From Pyruvatibacter sp. (GTDB lineage: Bacteria > Pseudomonadota > Alphaproteobacteria > CGMCC-115125), in contig NZ_JAVJSC010000009.1 in the NCBI RefSeq assembly GCF_040219635.1, positions 310,001 through 374,000 of the forward strand: a DNA stretch of 64,000 bases. The letters are read 5' to 3'. A program made the translations under genes and the position numbers. The notes under the pieces are model-generated. The model saw only the letters and a program-made list of their open reading frames with translations. It was not told the origin of the DNA and searched no databases. Shown here piece by piece: positions 54,529 through 63,684 of the stretch (position 1 is the stretch's first letter; the number at the start of each line of letters is the position of its first letter).

Positions 54529-55212
54529 TCAACCGGTTGACGCCAGGGCAACAATGGCATCAGGAACAGCGACTTTCTGGCGCATGGTGCGCGACGTTAC
54601 GGGTGCCATATGCCGTGTTTCGATCGGCACACAGCCTGCCCAATACGGCAGATCAAGGTCAGCCTCGTCATCGTTGGGGCCACCTGTGCGCACCTTTGCA
54701 ACGGCTTCATCCAGCGGAATGCGCAGCACCACGGTCGCCTTCATTTCCTGCGCATTGGGCGGACGCGATCCGTCTGCACGTCCCGGTGCAATACGCTCCA
54801 TGACAAGCCTTAGCGCCTGCAACCGCTCAGCATCGCCGGTCACTTCCACAGCCTGCCCATGCACGCTCACAGACCTGTAGTTCATCGAGTGATGAAACCA
54901 CGACCGCGCCAGCACCAGCCCATCCAGATGCGTGACGCTGGCGCATAGCGGCATACCCTGCGCCAATGCCTTGAACATCCGCGTCTTCCGGCTGCCATGG
55001 ATCAGCAGGCTTTCACCATCGCGCACATAGAATGTCGGAATGACCACCGGCGCGCCGTCATGGACGAATGCCAGATGCACCACATACCCGGCATCCAGAA
55101 TGTTGTGCACCGTCGCGCGGGCATAATCCGCACGCTGATGAATCCGTACTTTGGTACGCGTCGTCTTTTGATACGTCTCAGCCGTAGCCGGTTGCGTGTG
55201 ATCTTTGGCCAT
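54529..55212 (-). CDS. Pyridoxamine 5'-phosphate oxidase-like flavin protein (NimA type)
   Basis: From ATG 55212, with GGAAGAG upstream, this 227-aa split-barrel protein starts MAKDHTQPATAETY and contains HNILDAGYVVHLAFVHDGAPVVIPTFYVRDGESLLIHGSRKTRM, a pattern shared with nitroimidazole-resistance and related FMN proteins. It may bind FMN or haem; the substrate is unknown. The frame extends to 55491 on the same strand, but those codons are antisense to the MocR gene. It is divergent from that regulator and probably its target. Confidence 0.85.
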   Translation of the reverse strand: MAKDHTQPATAETYQKTTRTKVRIHQRADYARATVHNILDAGYVVHLAFVHDGAPVVIPTFYVRDGESLLIHGSRKTRMFKALAQGMPLCASVTHLDGLVLARSWFHHSMNYRSVSVHGQAVEVTGDAERLQALRLVMERIAPGRADGSRPPNAQEMKATVVLRIPLDEAVAKVRTGGPNDDEADLDLPYWAGCVPIETRHMAPVTSRTMRQKVAVPDAIVALASTG

Positions 55213-55241
55213 TGGTCTCTTCCGTTGGTTGGGCAAAAAAT

Positions 55242-55298
55242 ATTGGCCAAAATTGGCTTGGCTTATAGCGCCAATTATGCAGAAACTATGGGGCCAAT
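55242..55298. promoter_or_regulatory. Repeat cluster between the flavin protein and MocR genes
   Basis: ATTGGC occurs at 55242-55247 and 55252-55257, ten bases apart, and its complement GCCAAT at 55270-55275 and 55293-55298. Such direct and inverted copies in a divergent promoter fit a MocR operator. Confidence 0.6.
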
Positions 55299-55312
55299 CA
55301 GGAGGCCCCATC

Positions 55313-56794
55313 ATGCCCGCCACGCTTGCTGCCGCGCTGCCCGGCCTCACTGTTGACCGCACCAGTGCCACACCTCTGCACACACAACTCGCGCAGGCTC
55401 TGCGCACGGCCATTGCCACGGGGCAAACGCCCGCAGGCACACGCCTTCCCGCAACGCGAAGCCTCGCAGCGGAACTTTCCCTTGGCCGCAATACCGTGGC
55501 CGATGCCTATGACCAGTTGATTGCCGAAGGCTATCTGGAAGCCCGCGTCGGCTCCGGCACCCGTGTGGCCACGATTGACCCTGACGCCTTTTTAGCGACC
55601 GGCGCATCGGCCAACACGGCAGACCTCCCTCCGCCGCCTCTTTCAAAACGGGGTAAAGCGCTTGCTACTGCCATTCGACCGGTGCCGCCTACGCCCGGCC
55701 GCTTTGGCTACGCCTTTCAACCCGGCGTCCCGGCGTTTGATGCGTTTCCCTTTGCCGGATGGACGCGGCTTGCAGCCCGCGCTGCCAAAAACATGACTGC
55801 TGTTGGCGACTATCGCCACTCCGGCGGACTGCCTACCCTCCGCCAGGCAATCGCCACCCACATCAAGCTGGCGCGCGGGGTTGTGTGCGACCCTGAGCAA
55901 ATCATCATCACGGCAGGAGCGCAGGCAGCGCTTGATCTGGCATCCCGCCTGCTCATCGACCCTGCCGACAAAGTCTGGGTCGAAGACCCCGGCTATGGCG
56001 GCGCGCGCGGGGCCTTCATTGGTGCAGGCGCCACGCTTGTGCCGGTGCCAGTGGATGACGAAGGGATGGACCTTGAAGCCGCCCGCAAAACCCGCACCCG
56101 TCCGCGCCTCATCTACGTGACGCCCTCACACCAGTTCCCCATGGGCGTCACCATGTCGCTCGCTCGCCGCCTCGCCCTGCTCGACCTAGCCGACAGCACC
56201 GACGCATGGATCATCGAGGACGATTACGACAGCGAGTACCGCTATCAGGGCCGCCCGCTGTCGTCGTTGCAGGGGCTGGAAGGCGGCAGGCGGGTTGTCT
56301 ATATCGGCACGTTTTCAAAAACGTTTTTCCCAAGCCTGCGCATCGGCTACCTGATTGCGCCCAAAGCCCATGCAGAAGCGTTCAACACCGCCATCCGCAA
56401 CACCGGCCACACCGCGCCCGGACTGCCGCAACTGGCACTGGCAGACTTTCTCAATGGCGGCCATTACGAAGCCCACGCCCGGCGGATGCGCAAACTTTAT
56501 GACGCCCGCCGTCTCAAGGTACTGGCTGCGCTGGAGCATCACACCGCCAAACACCTCACACCACTGGTCCGTGAGGCAGGCATGCAGATGCCGGCCTTGT
56601 TCAGGCGCAAACGCAACGACATCGCCATTGCCGCAATGCTGGCCAAAAACGGCATCGCTGCAGGCTCATTGAGCCGCTACACACTGAACAAGAACAACCA
56701 GCGCCCCGGCCTGCTGCTGGGCTTTGCCGCCGTTGAGGAACGACATATCACGCCCGCCGCCAGACACATGGCAGCGCTGCTGGACACGGCATAG
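55313..56794 (+). CDS. MocR/PdxR-family regulator (GntR helix-turn-helix plus aminotransferase domain)
   Basis: This 493-aa protein starts at ATG 55313, eight bases after AGGAGG; the frame is open to 55205 but no other start has such a site. A GntR winged helix (about 10-80, LPATRSLAAELSLGRNTVADAYDQLIAEGYL) is followed by a fold-type I aminotransferase domain (about 120-480) with DDYDSEYRYQGRPLSS and the PLP lysine in GTFSKTFFPSLRIGY. It should bind PLP and regulate the divergent pyridoxamine-oxidase-like gene. Whether it senses PLP or another compound is open. Confidence 0.92.
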   Translation: MPATLAAALPGLTVDRTSATPLHTQLAQALRTAIATGQTPAGTRLPATRSLAAELSLGRNTVADAYDQLIAEGYLEARVGSGTRVATIDPDAFLATGASANTADLPPPPLSKRGKALATAIRPVPPTPGRFGYAFQPGVPAFDAFPFAGWTRLAARAAKNMTAVGDYRHSGGLPTLRQAIATHIKLARGVVCDPEQIIITAGAQAALDLASRLLIDPADKVWVEDPGYGGARGAFIGAGATLVPVPVDDEGMDLEAARKTRTRPRLIYVTPSHQFPMGVTMSLARRLALLDLADSTDAWIIEDDYDSEYRYQGRPLSSLQGLEGGRRVVYIGTFSKTFFPSLRIGYLIAPKAHAEAFNTAIRNTGHTAPGLPQLALADFLNGGHYEAHARRMRKLYDARRLKVLAALEHHTAKHLTPLVREAGMQMPALFRRKRNDIAIAAMLAKNGIAAGSLSRYTLNKNNQRPGLLLGFAAVEERHITPAARHMAALLDTA

Positions 56795-56968
56795 CCGCCA
56801 ACTCGACGCCATCGCGCCGCTCTCGCCACAAACTTGCCTTACAATTCCCCTGCGCTCGCCCCATTGGCCGCGCGATGTTGCCCCATTGCGGTGGCCTACT
56901 GCTCCTCACACCGCGACCGGCACCAAGGTCAAGCCGTCGGTTGCGGATCTTGAGAGGGGAACAACCAC

Positions 56969-59263
56969 ATGACGACGACATACGCAGTATCCCAACGGGT
57001 CAATCACTACCGGGAGGGCACGGCATATGTTGTGCGCGGCCTTGCGGTTTTGCTGGGCCTGCTTTTGCTGACAGGCGGCGCAATCAATGCCTTCGCGCAG
57101 GACATCACAGCGCCCGCCCCCAAACTCGCAGTCGTCCACCCCAATGACATGAATTCAGGCGCGCTGCTGTTTGAAACGCAAACGCCGGGTGAATACGTGC
57201 AGGCTCCGCTGGTGGCCACAGATGTACAACTCGACATCACCGGCATCATTGCACGCGGCACGGTCACCCAGCGCTTTCTCAACCCCTCCAACGGTTGGGT
57301 TGAGGGAAAGTACGTGTTCCCTTTGCCTGACGATGCAGCCGTTGACAGCTTGCGGATGCAGATTGGCGACCGCTTCATTGAAGGTCAAATCAAGGAAAAG
57401 CGCGAAGCCCGCGAGATTTACGAAGCCGCCAAGGAAGACGGCATCAAGGCGTCCCTTGTTGAACAGGAGCGCCCCAACCTGTTTACAAACTCTGTTGCCA
57501 ACATAGGCCCCGGCGAAATGATCGTCGTGCAGATCGCCTATCAGCAGACCGTGACAGTAGATCAGGGCGAATACGCCATCCGCTTCCCCATGGTTGTTGC
57601 GCCGCGCTACATGCCCGCCCCCACCGTCCACATGGTTGATTTCCAGACCGGCCCCAATGGCGAGACAACCGGCTTTGCATCTGTCACAGACCCCGTGCCG
57701 GACCGCGACCGCATTGCGCCGCCGGTGCTGAACCCTGAGACGCAAGGCAAGACAAACCCGGTGACGCTGACCGTCAATCTGGATGCTGGTTTTGCGCTTG
57801 GCGACATCAACAGCCACCACCACAAGGTGACGCTTGATCGTGATGACATGACCGCCACCTTATCGCTGGACGCTCCCAACGGTCAGGTGCCCGCTGACAA
57901 GGACTTTGAACTTACATGGCAGCCAAAAGACGGCACCGGACCAAACGCCGCGCTGTTCACCCAGACTGTCACCAGCGAAGACGGCACCAAAACACCCTAC
58001 CTGCTGATGATGCTGACGCCGCCCACCGGCGCGTCACTGCCAGACGCAGGCCCGCGCGAAGTCATTTTCGTGATCGATAATTCCGGCTCCATGTCCGGCC
58101 CCTCCATGGATCAGGCAAAGGCCAGCCTGCTGATGGCGCTGGATCGTCTGGATACGGATGATACATTCAACGTCATCCGATTTGACCATGAGTTCGATCA
58201 GGTATTTGCCGGTGCCGTACGCGCCGACAAGGAAAACCTCGATATCGCTCGCGCTTTCGTGGGCAACCTTTCAGCTGACGGCGGCACGGAAATGCTGGCC
58301 CCGCTGCAAGCCTCCCTGAACGACGCAACGCCAGGCGACACCAGCCGGTTGCGTCAGGTGATTTTCCTCACCGATGGCGCCATTGGCAACGAAGTCCAGT
58401 TGTTTGAAACCATTTCGCAGAGCCTTGGCCGGTCGCGCCTGTTCACGGTTGGCATCGGCTCTGCCCCCAACTCTTTCTTCATGACGCGCGCAGCGGAAGT
58501 CGGTCGGGGTGCCTTCACCCACATTGGCTCAGCCGACCAGATTGTGCCGCGCATGGCGCAGCTCTTTGAGAAGCTCGAAACCCCGGTCATTACCGGTCTT
58601 GAAATGGACTGGCCCGCGCGCGTGCTGAACGAGGCATGGCCCAACCCGTTGCCTGATCTTTATAAGGGCGAACCCATTGTGATGACCGCGCGCCTTGCCC
58701 GCGCCCCCAAGCCCGGCGAAATGCTGGAAGTGGGTGGCACATTCGCAGGTGACCCGTGGCTGGTGCGCCTGCCTCTGGCCAAGGCTGAGGCAGGCGACGG
58801 CATCTCCAAGCTGTGGGCCCGGCGCAAAATCTCAAGCCTTGAAGGCTTCAGGTATTCCGGTGGCGACTGGGAGAAGATTGACCGCGACATTCTGGAAGTT
58901 GCCCTCGACCACCATCTGGTCAGCCGGCTGACGAGCCTTGTGGCTGTTGATGTCACCCCGTCACGTCCTGACGGCGAACAGCTTGTGACCCGCGACATGC
59001 CGGTGAATCTGCCCGACGGCTGGGATTTTGAAAAAGTCTTCGGCGCAGCACCTGCCGCCATGCCCACCAGTGCCATGATGGCCCCTGACCCTGCATGGCA
59101 GGTGCTGAAAGTTGCCGCTGCACCGCCCACCCCTGCCGTCAACGCGGCTGGCGTGCCGCTGCCGGAGGGCGCAACCCCCGGTCCGCTGCTGATGATGATG
59201 GGACTGGCAACGCTGTTGATGGGTCTCATGCTCCTCGTGCTCTATCGCCGTGAGGAGGCATGA
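56969..59263 (+). CDS. VIT and von Willebrand A domain surface protein (sortase target)
   Basis: This 764-aa protein has a signal peptide/anchor (to about residue 44, AFA-QDI) and a VIT domain (about 55-185) with the RGTVTQRFLNPSNGWVEGKYVFPLPDDAAVD core. A vWA domain near 360-540 has the MIDAS motif DNSGSMSGPS near 370. The C-terminus reads LPEGATPG (near 731-738), then a hydrophobic span and YRREEA, the layout of a sortase sorting signal. It overlaps the sortase gene by four bases. The family is known as the marine proteobacterial sortase target. GAGAGGGG precedes the ATG. Confidence 0.93.
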   Translation: MTTTYAVSQRVNHYREGTAYVVRGLAVLLGLLLLTGGAINAFAQDITAPAPKLAVVHPNDMNSGALLFETQTPGEYVQAPLVATDVQLDITGIIARGTVTQRFLNPSNGWVEGKYVFPLPDDAAVDSLRMQIGDRFIEGQIKEKREAREIYEAAKEDGIKASLVEQERPNLFTNSVANIGPGEMIVVQIAYQQTVTVDQGEYAIRFPMVVAPRYMPAPTVHMVDFQTGPNGETTGFASVTDPVPDRDRIAPPVLNPETQGKTNPVTLTVNLDAGFALGDINSHHHKVTLDRDDMTATLSLDAPNGQVPADKDFELTWQPKDGTGPNAALFTQTVTSEDGTKTPYLLMMLTPPTGASLPDAGPREVIFVIDNSGSMSGPSMDQAKASLLMALDRLDTDDTFNVIRFDHEFDQVFAGAVRADKENLDIARAFVGNLSADGGTEMLAPLQASLNDATPGDTSRLRQVIFLTDGAIGNEVQLFETISQSLGRSRLFTVGIGSAPNSFFMTRAAEVGRGAFTHIGSADQIVPRMAQLFEKLETPVITGLEMDWPARVLNEAWPNPLPDLYKGEPIVMTARLARAPKPGEMLEVGGTFAGDPWLVRLPLAKAEAGDGISKLWARRKISSLEGFRYSGGDWEKIDRDILEVALDHHLVSRLTSLVAVDVTPSRPDGEQLVTRDMPVNLPDGWDFEKVFGAAPAAMPTSAMMAPDPAWQVLKVAAAPPTPAVNAAGVPLPEGATPGPLLMMMGLATLLMGLMLLVLYRREEA

Positions 59264-59895
59264 AGATCACGCGCAAAACACTGATCGGCCTTGCTGCAGG
59301 CGCACTGCTGCTGAGCGGGATAGCCACCATCGCGGGTAGTCTCTACATTGATGCCAAGGCGATGGTCGGTCAGGTGTTGCTGGAACGTGCCTTCGCCCAA
59401 ACCATTGCGACGGGCGAACCCGCCAAGCCATGGAGCTGGGCAGACACATGGCCGGTTGCAAAAGTCTCCGCACCCGCCCATGGCAAAAGCGCCATCGTGC
59501 TTGCGGGGGCCAGCGGTGAAGCCATGGCTTGGGGCCCGGGACACCTGGCGGGAACACCTCGCCCCGGCGACAACGGCGTCTCCATCATTGCTGCGCACCG
59601 TGATACGCATTTTGCGTTTCTCGAACATGTGGAGGCGGGCGAGACAATCACCGTCACAAATGCAGATGGCTCAACACATGCCTTTGAAGTGACCGGCACA
59701 AAAATCGTCCCGTGGGACCAGTCCGGCATTGACCCCATAGCACCGGGCAAGCAACTGGCGCTTGTCACCTGCTACCCGTTCAACGCCCGCACGCCAGGCC
59801 CTTTACGCTACGTGGTGATGACAACCAAAACCGAGGCGGAGGCAAAGTCGCCCCGCCTCGCACTGCTTTCGCCGGAGGTGCGGATGGAGCGCTGA
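59260..59895 (+). CDS. Class GN sortase
   Basis: This 211-aa transpeptidase has one N-terminal membrane anchor (about 8-28) and the sortase fold (about 75-190). The catalytic triad is visible: His in IIAAHRDTHFAFLEHV near residue 113, Cys in ALVTCYPFNA near 170, and Arg in GPLRYVV near 182. It overlaps the target gene by four bases and has GAGGAGG just before the ATG. It probably cleaves the LPEGATPG signal of its neighbour and joins it to an unknown acceptor at the inner membrane or periplasm. It lacks the extra domains of Gram-positive sortases. Confidence 0.94.
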   Translation: MKITRKTLIGLAAGALLLSGIATIAGSLYIDAKAMVGQVLLERAFAQTIATGEPAKPWSWADTWPVAKVSAPAHGKSAIVLAGASGEAMAWGPGHLAGTPRPGDNGVSIIAAHRDTHFAFLEHVEAGETITVTNADGSTHAFEVTGTKIVPWDQSGIDPIAPGKQLALVTCYPFNARTPGPLRYVVMTTKTEAEAKSPRLALLSPEVRMER

Positions 59896-60012
59896 GGACC
59901 AATACCGGCAGGCAGCCTGATCCTTTCCCGGATCCCCTTCGCAAGGTGAAGGCTGCCCCCACCGGGACCCGCCCTCAGACACCCGCTCCGCTTACCGCGC
60001 CAAAAGCGAAAG

Positions 60013-60042
60013 CCCGGCGGCGGCCCCAACAGCCGCCGCCGG
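60013..60042 (-). terminator. Strong hairpin downstream of the methyltransferase gene
   Basis: CCGGCGGCGGC and its exact complement (11 bp) enclose the loop CCCAACA at 60014-60042. The minus strand continues with GGCTTTCGCTTTTGG, a weak T-rich tail. It would stop transcription of the minus-strand genes at 60052 onward. Confidence 0.6.
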
Positions 60043-60051
60043 TGCCCCTAC

Positions 60052-60837
60052 CTAACCTGCCACCGCCACAAACAAATACCGGTTGAGCGAAAAGAAATAG
60101 CGCCCGTCCTCACCAAGCTGGCGCAGGTCATCCGCCCATGCGCGCGCCTCATCCTCGCTGATGCCGTCGCGCCCGGACACAAACCCCTGAATGCCCTTCA
60201 TGATGCCTGCTGAATAGCTGTGCGGGTTCCAGTCCGGGTTGAACATGGGAATGAGTTCGCGCCGTGTCACCGTAAAGCCTGCGGTATCCAGCATGTGCGG
60301 CAGCTTGCGCGGCAGATGCGGGTCCGCAAGATGCGCATCCCATGCTTTCAGCACGCGCTCCATGCGTTCACGGTTGGACGAGTGCCAGACGATGGAATCC
60401 CAATCGGTATCCAGCACCACAAGTCGCCCGCCGGGCTTGAGCACGCGCTTTGCCTCATGCAGTGCCGCGCCCATGTCGGAAACGTATTCATAGACCTGCG
60501 TTGACACCGCCACATCCACACTGTCATTCGCCAGCGGTATCTGCTCCGCTTCGCCATGCTCAAACGTGCACCACGGCATGTCAGCGCAGCGCCCGGCCGA
60601 CATCTCAACCATAGGCCGCGACATATCGATGCCCGTCACCTTGCCGGTCTTGGTCACAGCCTTGCCCATGTCATAGGCCAGCAGCCCCGGCCCAACGCCA
60701 ATATCAAGCGCATGCATACCAGGCCGCAGGCCCATGGCTGCCATCACATGGCTGCGCTGCATCACGACGTCCGGCGTCAGATACATCGCCTCAACGGCCT
60801 TTGCCGCCCGGTCGTCAAACTCGATCATGTCGGACAT
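60052..60837 (-). CDS. SAM-dependent methyltransferase (UbiE/arsenite-type fold)
   Basis: This 261-aa class I methyltransferase shows motif I HALDIGVGPGLLAYD near residues 43-57 and a GIDMSRPMVEMS strand, with the post-motif III region RVLKPGGRLVVLDTDWDSI near 130-148. Trp and His residues after it vary by substrate. The family includes UbiE-like enzymes, but this substrate is unknown. GGAGAAACCC precedes the ATG. It ends a minus-strand run that starts with the quinol-monooxygenase-like gene; the gap to the next gene upstream is 11 bases. Confidence 0.85.
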   Translation of the reverse strand: MSDMIEFDDRAAKAVEAMYLTPDVVMQRSHVMAAMGLRPGMHALDIGVGPGLLAYDMGKAVTKTGKVTGIDMSRPMVEMSAGRCADMPWCTFEHGEAEQIPLANDSVDVAVSTQVYEYVSDMGAALHEAKRVLKPGGRLVVLDTDWDSIVWHSSNRERMERVLKAWDAHLADPHLPRKLPHMLDTAGFTVTRRELIPMFNPDWNPHSYSAGIMKGIQGFVSGRDGISEDEARAWADDLRQLGEDGRYFFSLNRYLFVAVAG

Positions 60838-60848
60838 GGGTTTCTCCG

Positions 60849-61490
60849 CTAGTCTTTATCTGTATCCACCATCGACATCACGTCATTGTCGCTGCCTTCG
60901 GGCGCGGCGATTTCCACAATGCGGTCGTCCACATCATCATATTCAAGCCGTAACGCACGGCTCATGATGGCGTGCATCATGTAAGTGCAGGTGATGTAGG
61001 TAAGCTCGAGGATTTCCTCGTCCGACAGATGCGCCTTGAGCGCGGCAAAAACCTCGTCAGGCACCCGCCCGCGCTGCAGCACCAGCGCATCCGTATAGGC
61101 CAGCACGGCGCGCTCAATCGGGCTGAAACAATCCGCCACGCTCCACGCCGGAATGGCCTCAATCTGCGCTTCTGTCAGACCCACATCTCGGCTGGCCTTG
61201 CAGTGTTGCGAAAAAACGAACTGCGACCCCACCACATAACCTGCCCGCGTCTGCCCCAGTTCGCGCAGCTTTGGATCAATGACGCGCGCCTCGTCGCGGT
61301 AAAATCGGAAGCCATCCGTCGTGTGCGCAAAGGCATCCGGCACGATGTTGAACACCGTCCACCAGTTGCCTGGCGTGCCGGTGGCCGTGCCCGGTTCCCT
61401 GATCGGGTCACGGTCACCAAACAGCAGATCAAAAATCATGTTGGCGTAGTCGTTGCCGGCCTCGCGGCCGGCCTGCTTCAACCGAGGCAT
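60849..61490 (-). CDS. Carboxymuconolactone decarboxylase family protein (AhpD-like)
   Basis: This 213-aa all-helical protein contains the CMD region with AVLAYTDALVLQRGRVPDEVFAALKAHLSDEEILELTYITCTYMMHAIMSRAL. The single Cys in ITCTYMMHAIM replaces the CxxC-His pattern of AhpD proper, so a redox role is doubtful. Related proteins act in aromatic or lactone catabolism. It lies ten bases before the start-side of the SMP-30-like gene's stop and is probably cotranscribed with it. Confidence 0.83.
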   Translation of the reverse strand: MPRLKQAGREAGNDYANMIFDLLFGDRDPIREPGTATGTPGNWWTVFNIVPDAFAHTTDGFRFYRDEARVIDPKLRELGQTRAGYVVGSQFVFSQHCKASRDVGLTEAQIEAIPAWSVADCFSPIERAVLAYTDALVLQRGRVPDEVFAALKAHLSDEEILELTYITCTYMMHAIMSRALRLEYDDVDDRIVEIAAPEGSDNDVMSMVDTDKD

Positions 61491-61500
61491 CGCGTTTTTC

Positions 61501-62451
61501 CTATCGCTGGTGAATGAGTTTCATGCCCGCAACGGGGCTGCGCGCCTTCACGACATAGTTTGTCCGCAAGGAGCCGAAATAGACATCCCTCATGTCCGCC
61601 CCACCCCAGGTAACGTTGGTGGGATGATCCATGATTTCGCCCGTCAGGTCGTGTGCAACGGTAAACACTTCACGCTTGGGCGTGATCGCCACCACCTTGT
61701 TGGCGGCGGGAAGTGTCACCCACAAATTGCCTTCAACGTCAAAACCGTTTCCGTCCGTGTACGCCCAATTTGCCATGTCTTCAGGCGACGGCAGATTGCC
61801 GGGGTCGGTTTCGCCTGACGGAATGATGCCCAGCATCGGACCATAATCCTCGCGCGGCCCAAGCCGCCCGTCAGCCAGAAGTGGATAGCGCACCACGTTG
61901 CCGCCGCTGGTCTGGTTCACATACAAATAGGCGTCGTCTTCATCCAGACAGCAGCCATTGGCGAACTTCAGACCATCAGCCAGTTTCTCGACCACACCAT
62001 CCGGCGTGACGCGAAACACAAATCCGTCGGCGCGCCCGTCCAGCGCCTGCGGCCACTGCTCGGCTGACGTCGAGTGTGTGCAGTAAATCGTGCCGTCACG
62101 CGCCACAATCGGATAGTTGCACGCGGTCAGCGTCACACCATCCACTTCGCTCGCCAGCACTTCTATTTTGCCGGTCTCAACATCCAGCCGCTGCAATGGC
62201 CCTGCTTCGCCCTCATACACCCCAAAATTGGCGATGATGATACGACCTTGCGCATCCATGTTGATGCCGTTGGGCGCACCGCCTGCCTTGCCTACACCGC
62301 GAATGCCGCCACCGGGCAATACCTCCGCGCAGGCCGACGCCTGGTCAGACGCCCACACCCGACCATCCTTGCTCACCACCACATCTTCGCATCGCGTCAG
62401 CCCTACACCGACCTTCTGCATGGCGCTCGTCTCAATCACTGCCAGTGGCAT
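61501..62451 (-). CDS. SMP-30/gluconolactonase-family protein
   Basis: This 316-aa protein is a six-bladed beta-propeller with the family repeats KAGGAPNGINMDAQGRIIIANFG, NGCCLDEDDAYLYVNQTSGGNVVRY and YTDGNGFDVEGNLWVTLP. The Glu/Asn/Asp metal site of gluconolactonases is recognisable in outline (NGIN, DGNGFD). It probably hydrolyses a lactone or is a structural relative. The preceding run encodes a carboxymuconolactone-type protein, which hints at lactone chemistry. Confidence 0.85.
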   Translation of the reverse strand: MPLAVIETSAMQKVGVGLTRCEDVVVSKDGRVWASDQASACAEVLPGGGIRGVGKAGGAPNGINMDAQGRIIIANFGVYEGEAGPLQRLDVETGKIEVLASEVDGVTLTACNYPIVARDGTIYCTHSTSAEQWPQALDGRADGFVFRVTPDGVVEKLADGLKFANGCCLDEDDAYLYVNQTSGGNVVRYPLLADGRLGPREDYGPMLGIIPSGETDPGNLPSPEDMANWAYTDGNGFDVEGNLWVTLPAANKVVAITPKREVFTVAHDLTGEIMDHPTNVTWGGADMRDVYFGSLRTNYVVKARSPVAGMKLIHQR

Positions 62452-62473
62452 GATTCAACTCTCCGTGTTGTTG

Positions 62474-63355
62474 TTATGCGATTTCTATCCAGTATGGCTG
62501 ATGGTCTGAGCCGGGTGCATCATTATCAATCCACGCGCGCTCAACGCCTTGCGCCAGATCATCGGTCAGAAAAATATAATCGAGCTTGATGCCCGGTCGC
62601 CCGTAGCGAGCCTCATCCAGCGGATACGTAAATCCATCGCGTGCGCGGTATCCTGCGGCTTTCCAGCTATCTACGATGGTGTGGTCGCCCGCCTGCGCCG
62701 TGATCATCCGCACATAGGGCGCGGAGCCCGGCACCATATTGAAGTCACCCATGATCAGTGCACTTGCGGGATTGTCCGGCGCGGACAGCCCCTGCGACCA
62801 GTCATCCCCGGCAATGTCGTTTGGCCCGGACCACGCGGCCCCTTCGTGCTCACGCCGGTTCAGCACCTCAAGCACATGGTCAAGCTGCGCACAACGCTCG
62901 GCATCGCCCTTCTCCATTGAGATATACGCAAGATGCAACACGATCACGCGCACGGGCGCGTGCCCCTCAGGCACAATCACCGCCTCCAGCGCGCCCTGAT
63001 GCATGTTGAACGCGTCGTGGTAATGCGTCTTGGGCAACGGATGTTGCCGCACCCATTGAATGGGCCACCGGCTGAGCAGCATATTGCCGAACTGACGACG
63101 GCGATTGGCAACCGTGCCATCGGGCGCCACGCTGCTGGCATCCACATCGTAGTAGCAGCCGAACACCGCGTGATACGTCGGCAGCAAAGCCATCAGCTCC
63201 GCCGGTTGATCCGCCTCACCGCTGCGCTGCCAGAAGCGTTCGACTTCCTGCAGGCCGATGATGTCAGCCTCGCGCACCGTATCGGCAATGCGCCGCAGAT
63301 CGGTCACGCCATCGCGGCCGCGTGAAAACTGAATGTTGTAAGTGACAACACGCAT
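62474..63355 (-). CDS. Endonuclease/exonuclease/phosphatase-family protein
   Basis: This 293-aa protein has the EEP fold: MRVVTYNIQFSRGRDG at the start, DIIGLQEVERFW (catalytic Glu) near residue 35, LHLAYISMEKGD, MGDFNMVPGSAPYVRM with Asp/Asn near 194, and the terminal APGSDHQPYWIEI with Asp-His. All metal and catalytic positions are in place. Members hydrolyse phosphodiesters in nucleic acids, lipids or other molecules; this substrate cannot be read. No signal peptide is evident. Confidence 0.9.
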   Translation of the reverse strand: MRVVTYNIQFSRGRDGVTDLRRIADTVREADIIGLQEVERFWQRSGEADQPAELMALLPTYHAVFGCYYDVDASSVAPDGTVANRRRQFGNMLLSRWPIQWVRQHPLPKTHYHDAFNMHQGALEAVIVPEGHAPVRVIVLHLAYISMEKGDAERCAQLDHVLEVLNRREHEGAAWSGPNDIAGDDWSQGLSAPDNPASALIMGDFNMVPGSAPYVRMITAQAGDHTIVDSWKAAGYRARDGFTYPLDEARYGRPGIKLDYIFLTDDLAQGVERAWIDNDAPGSDHQPYWIEIA

Positions 63356-63378
63356 GATGCGGAGCCTGCCCCCCCCAA

Positions 63379-63684
63379 CTAAATCAGGTCACGCACGCCG
63401 GACACATCATAGATTTTCACTGAAATCGACGCGATCTTTACCTTGCCAAGCGCCGCATTGAACGCCCCCATATGCGGCTCCTGAAAATGTGCATCCAGCG
63501 CCGCCTGATCGTCCCACAACTCGAATATACGCATGGTTTTGTCATCGGTCACATCGCGCGCATAGGTGTAATCCTGACAGCCCGCTTCTGCGAGCGAGGC
63601 TGCAATCATCGCCTGCCCTGCCCCCAGCACAGTTTCCATGTCCGCCACTGAATGAAACGTCGCCGTGCCTGCAACAATAAGCAT
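63379..63684 (-). CDS. Antibiotic-biosynthesis-monooxygenase-like (quinol monooxygenase) protein
   Basis: From ATG 63684 this 101-aa ferredoxin-like alpha-beta barrel protein has the pattern MLIVAGTATFHSV...CQDYTYARDVTDDKTMRIFELWDDQAALDAHF typical of YgiN/ABM dimers. The frame is open to 63810 but lacks similarity before the ATG. Some members oxidise quinols without a cofactor; the substrate is unknown. It opens the minus-strand run of four or five catabolic-looking genes. Confidence 0.87.
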   Translation of the reverse strand: MLIVAGTATFHSVADMETVLGAGQAMIAASLAEAGCQDYTYARDVTDDKTMRIFELWDDQAALDAHFQEPHMGAFNAALGKVKIASISVKIYDVSGVRDLI

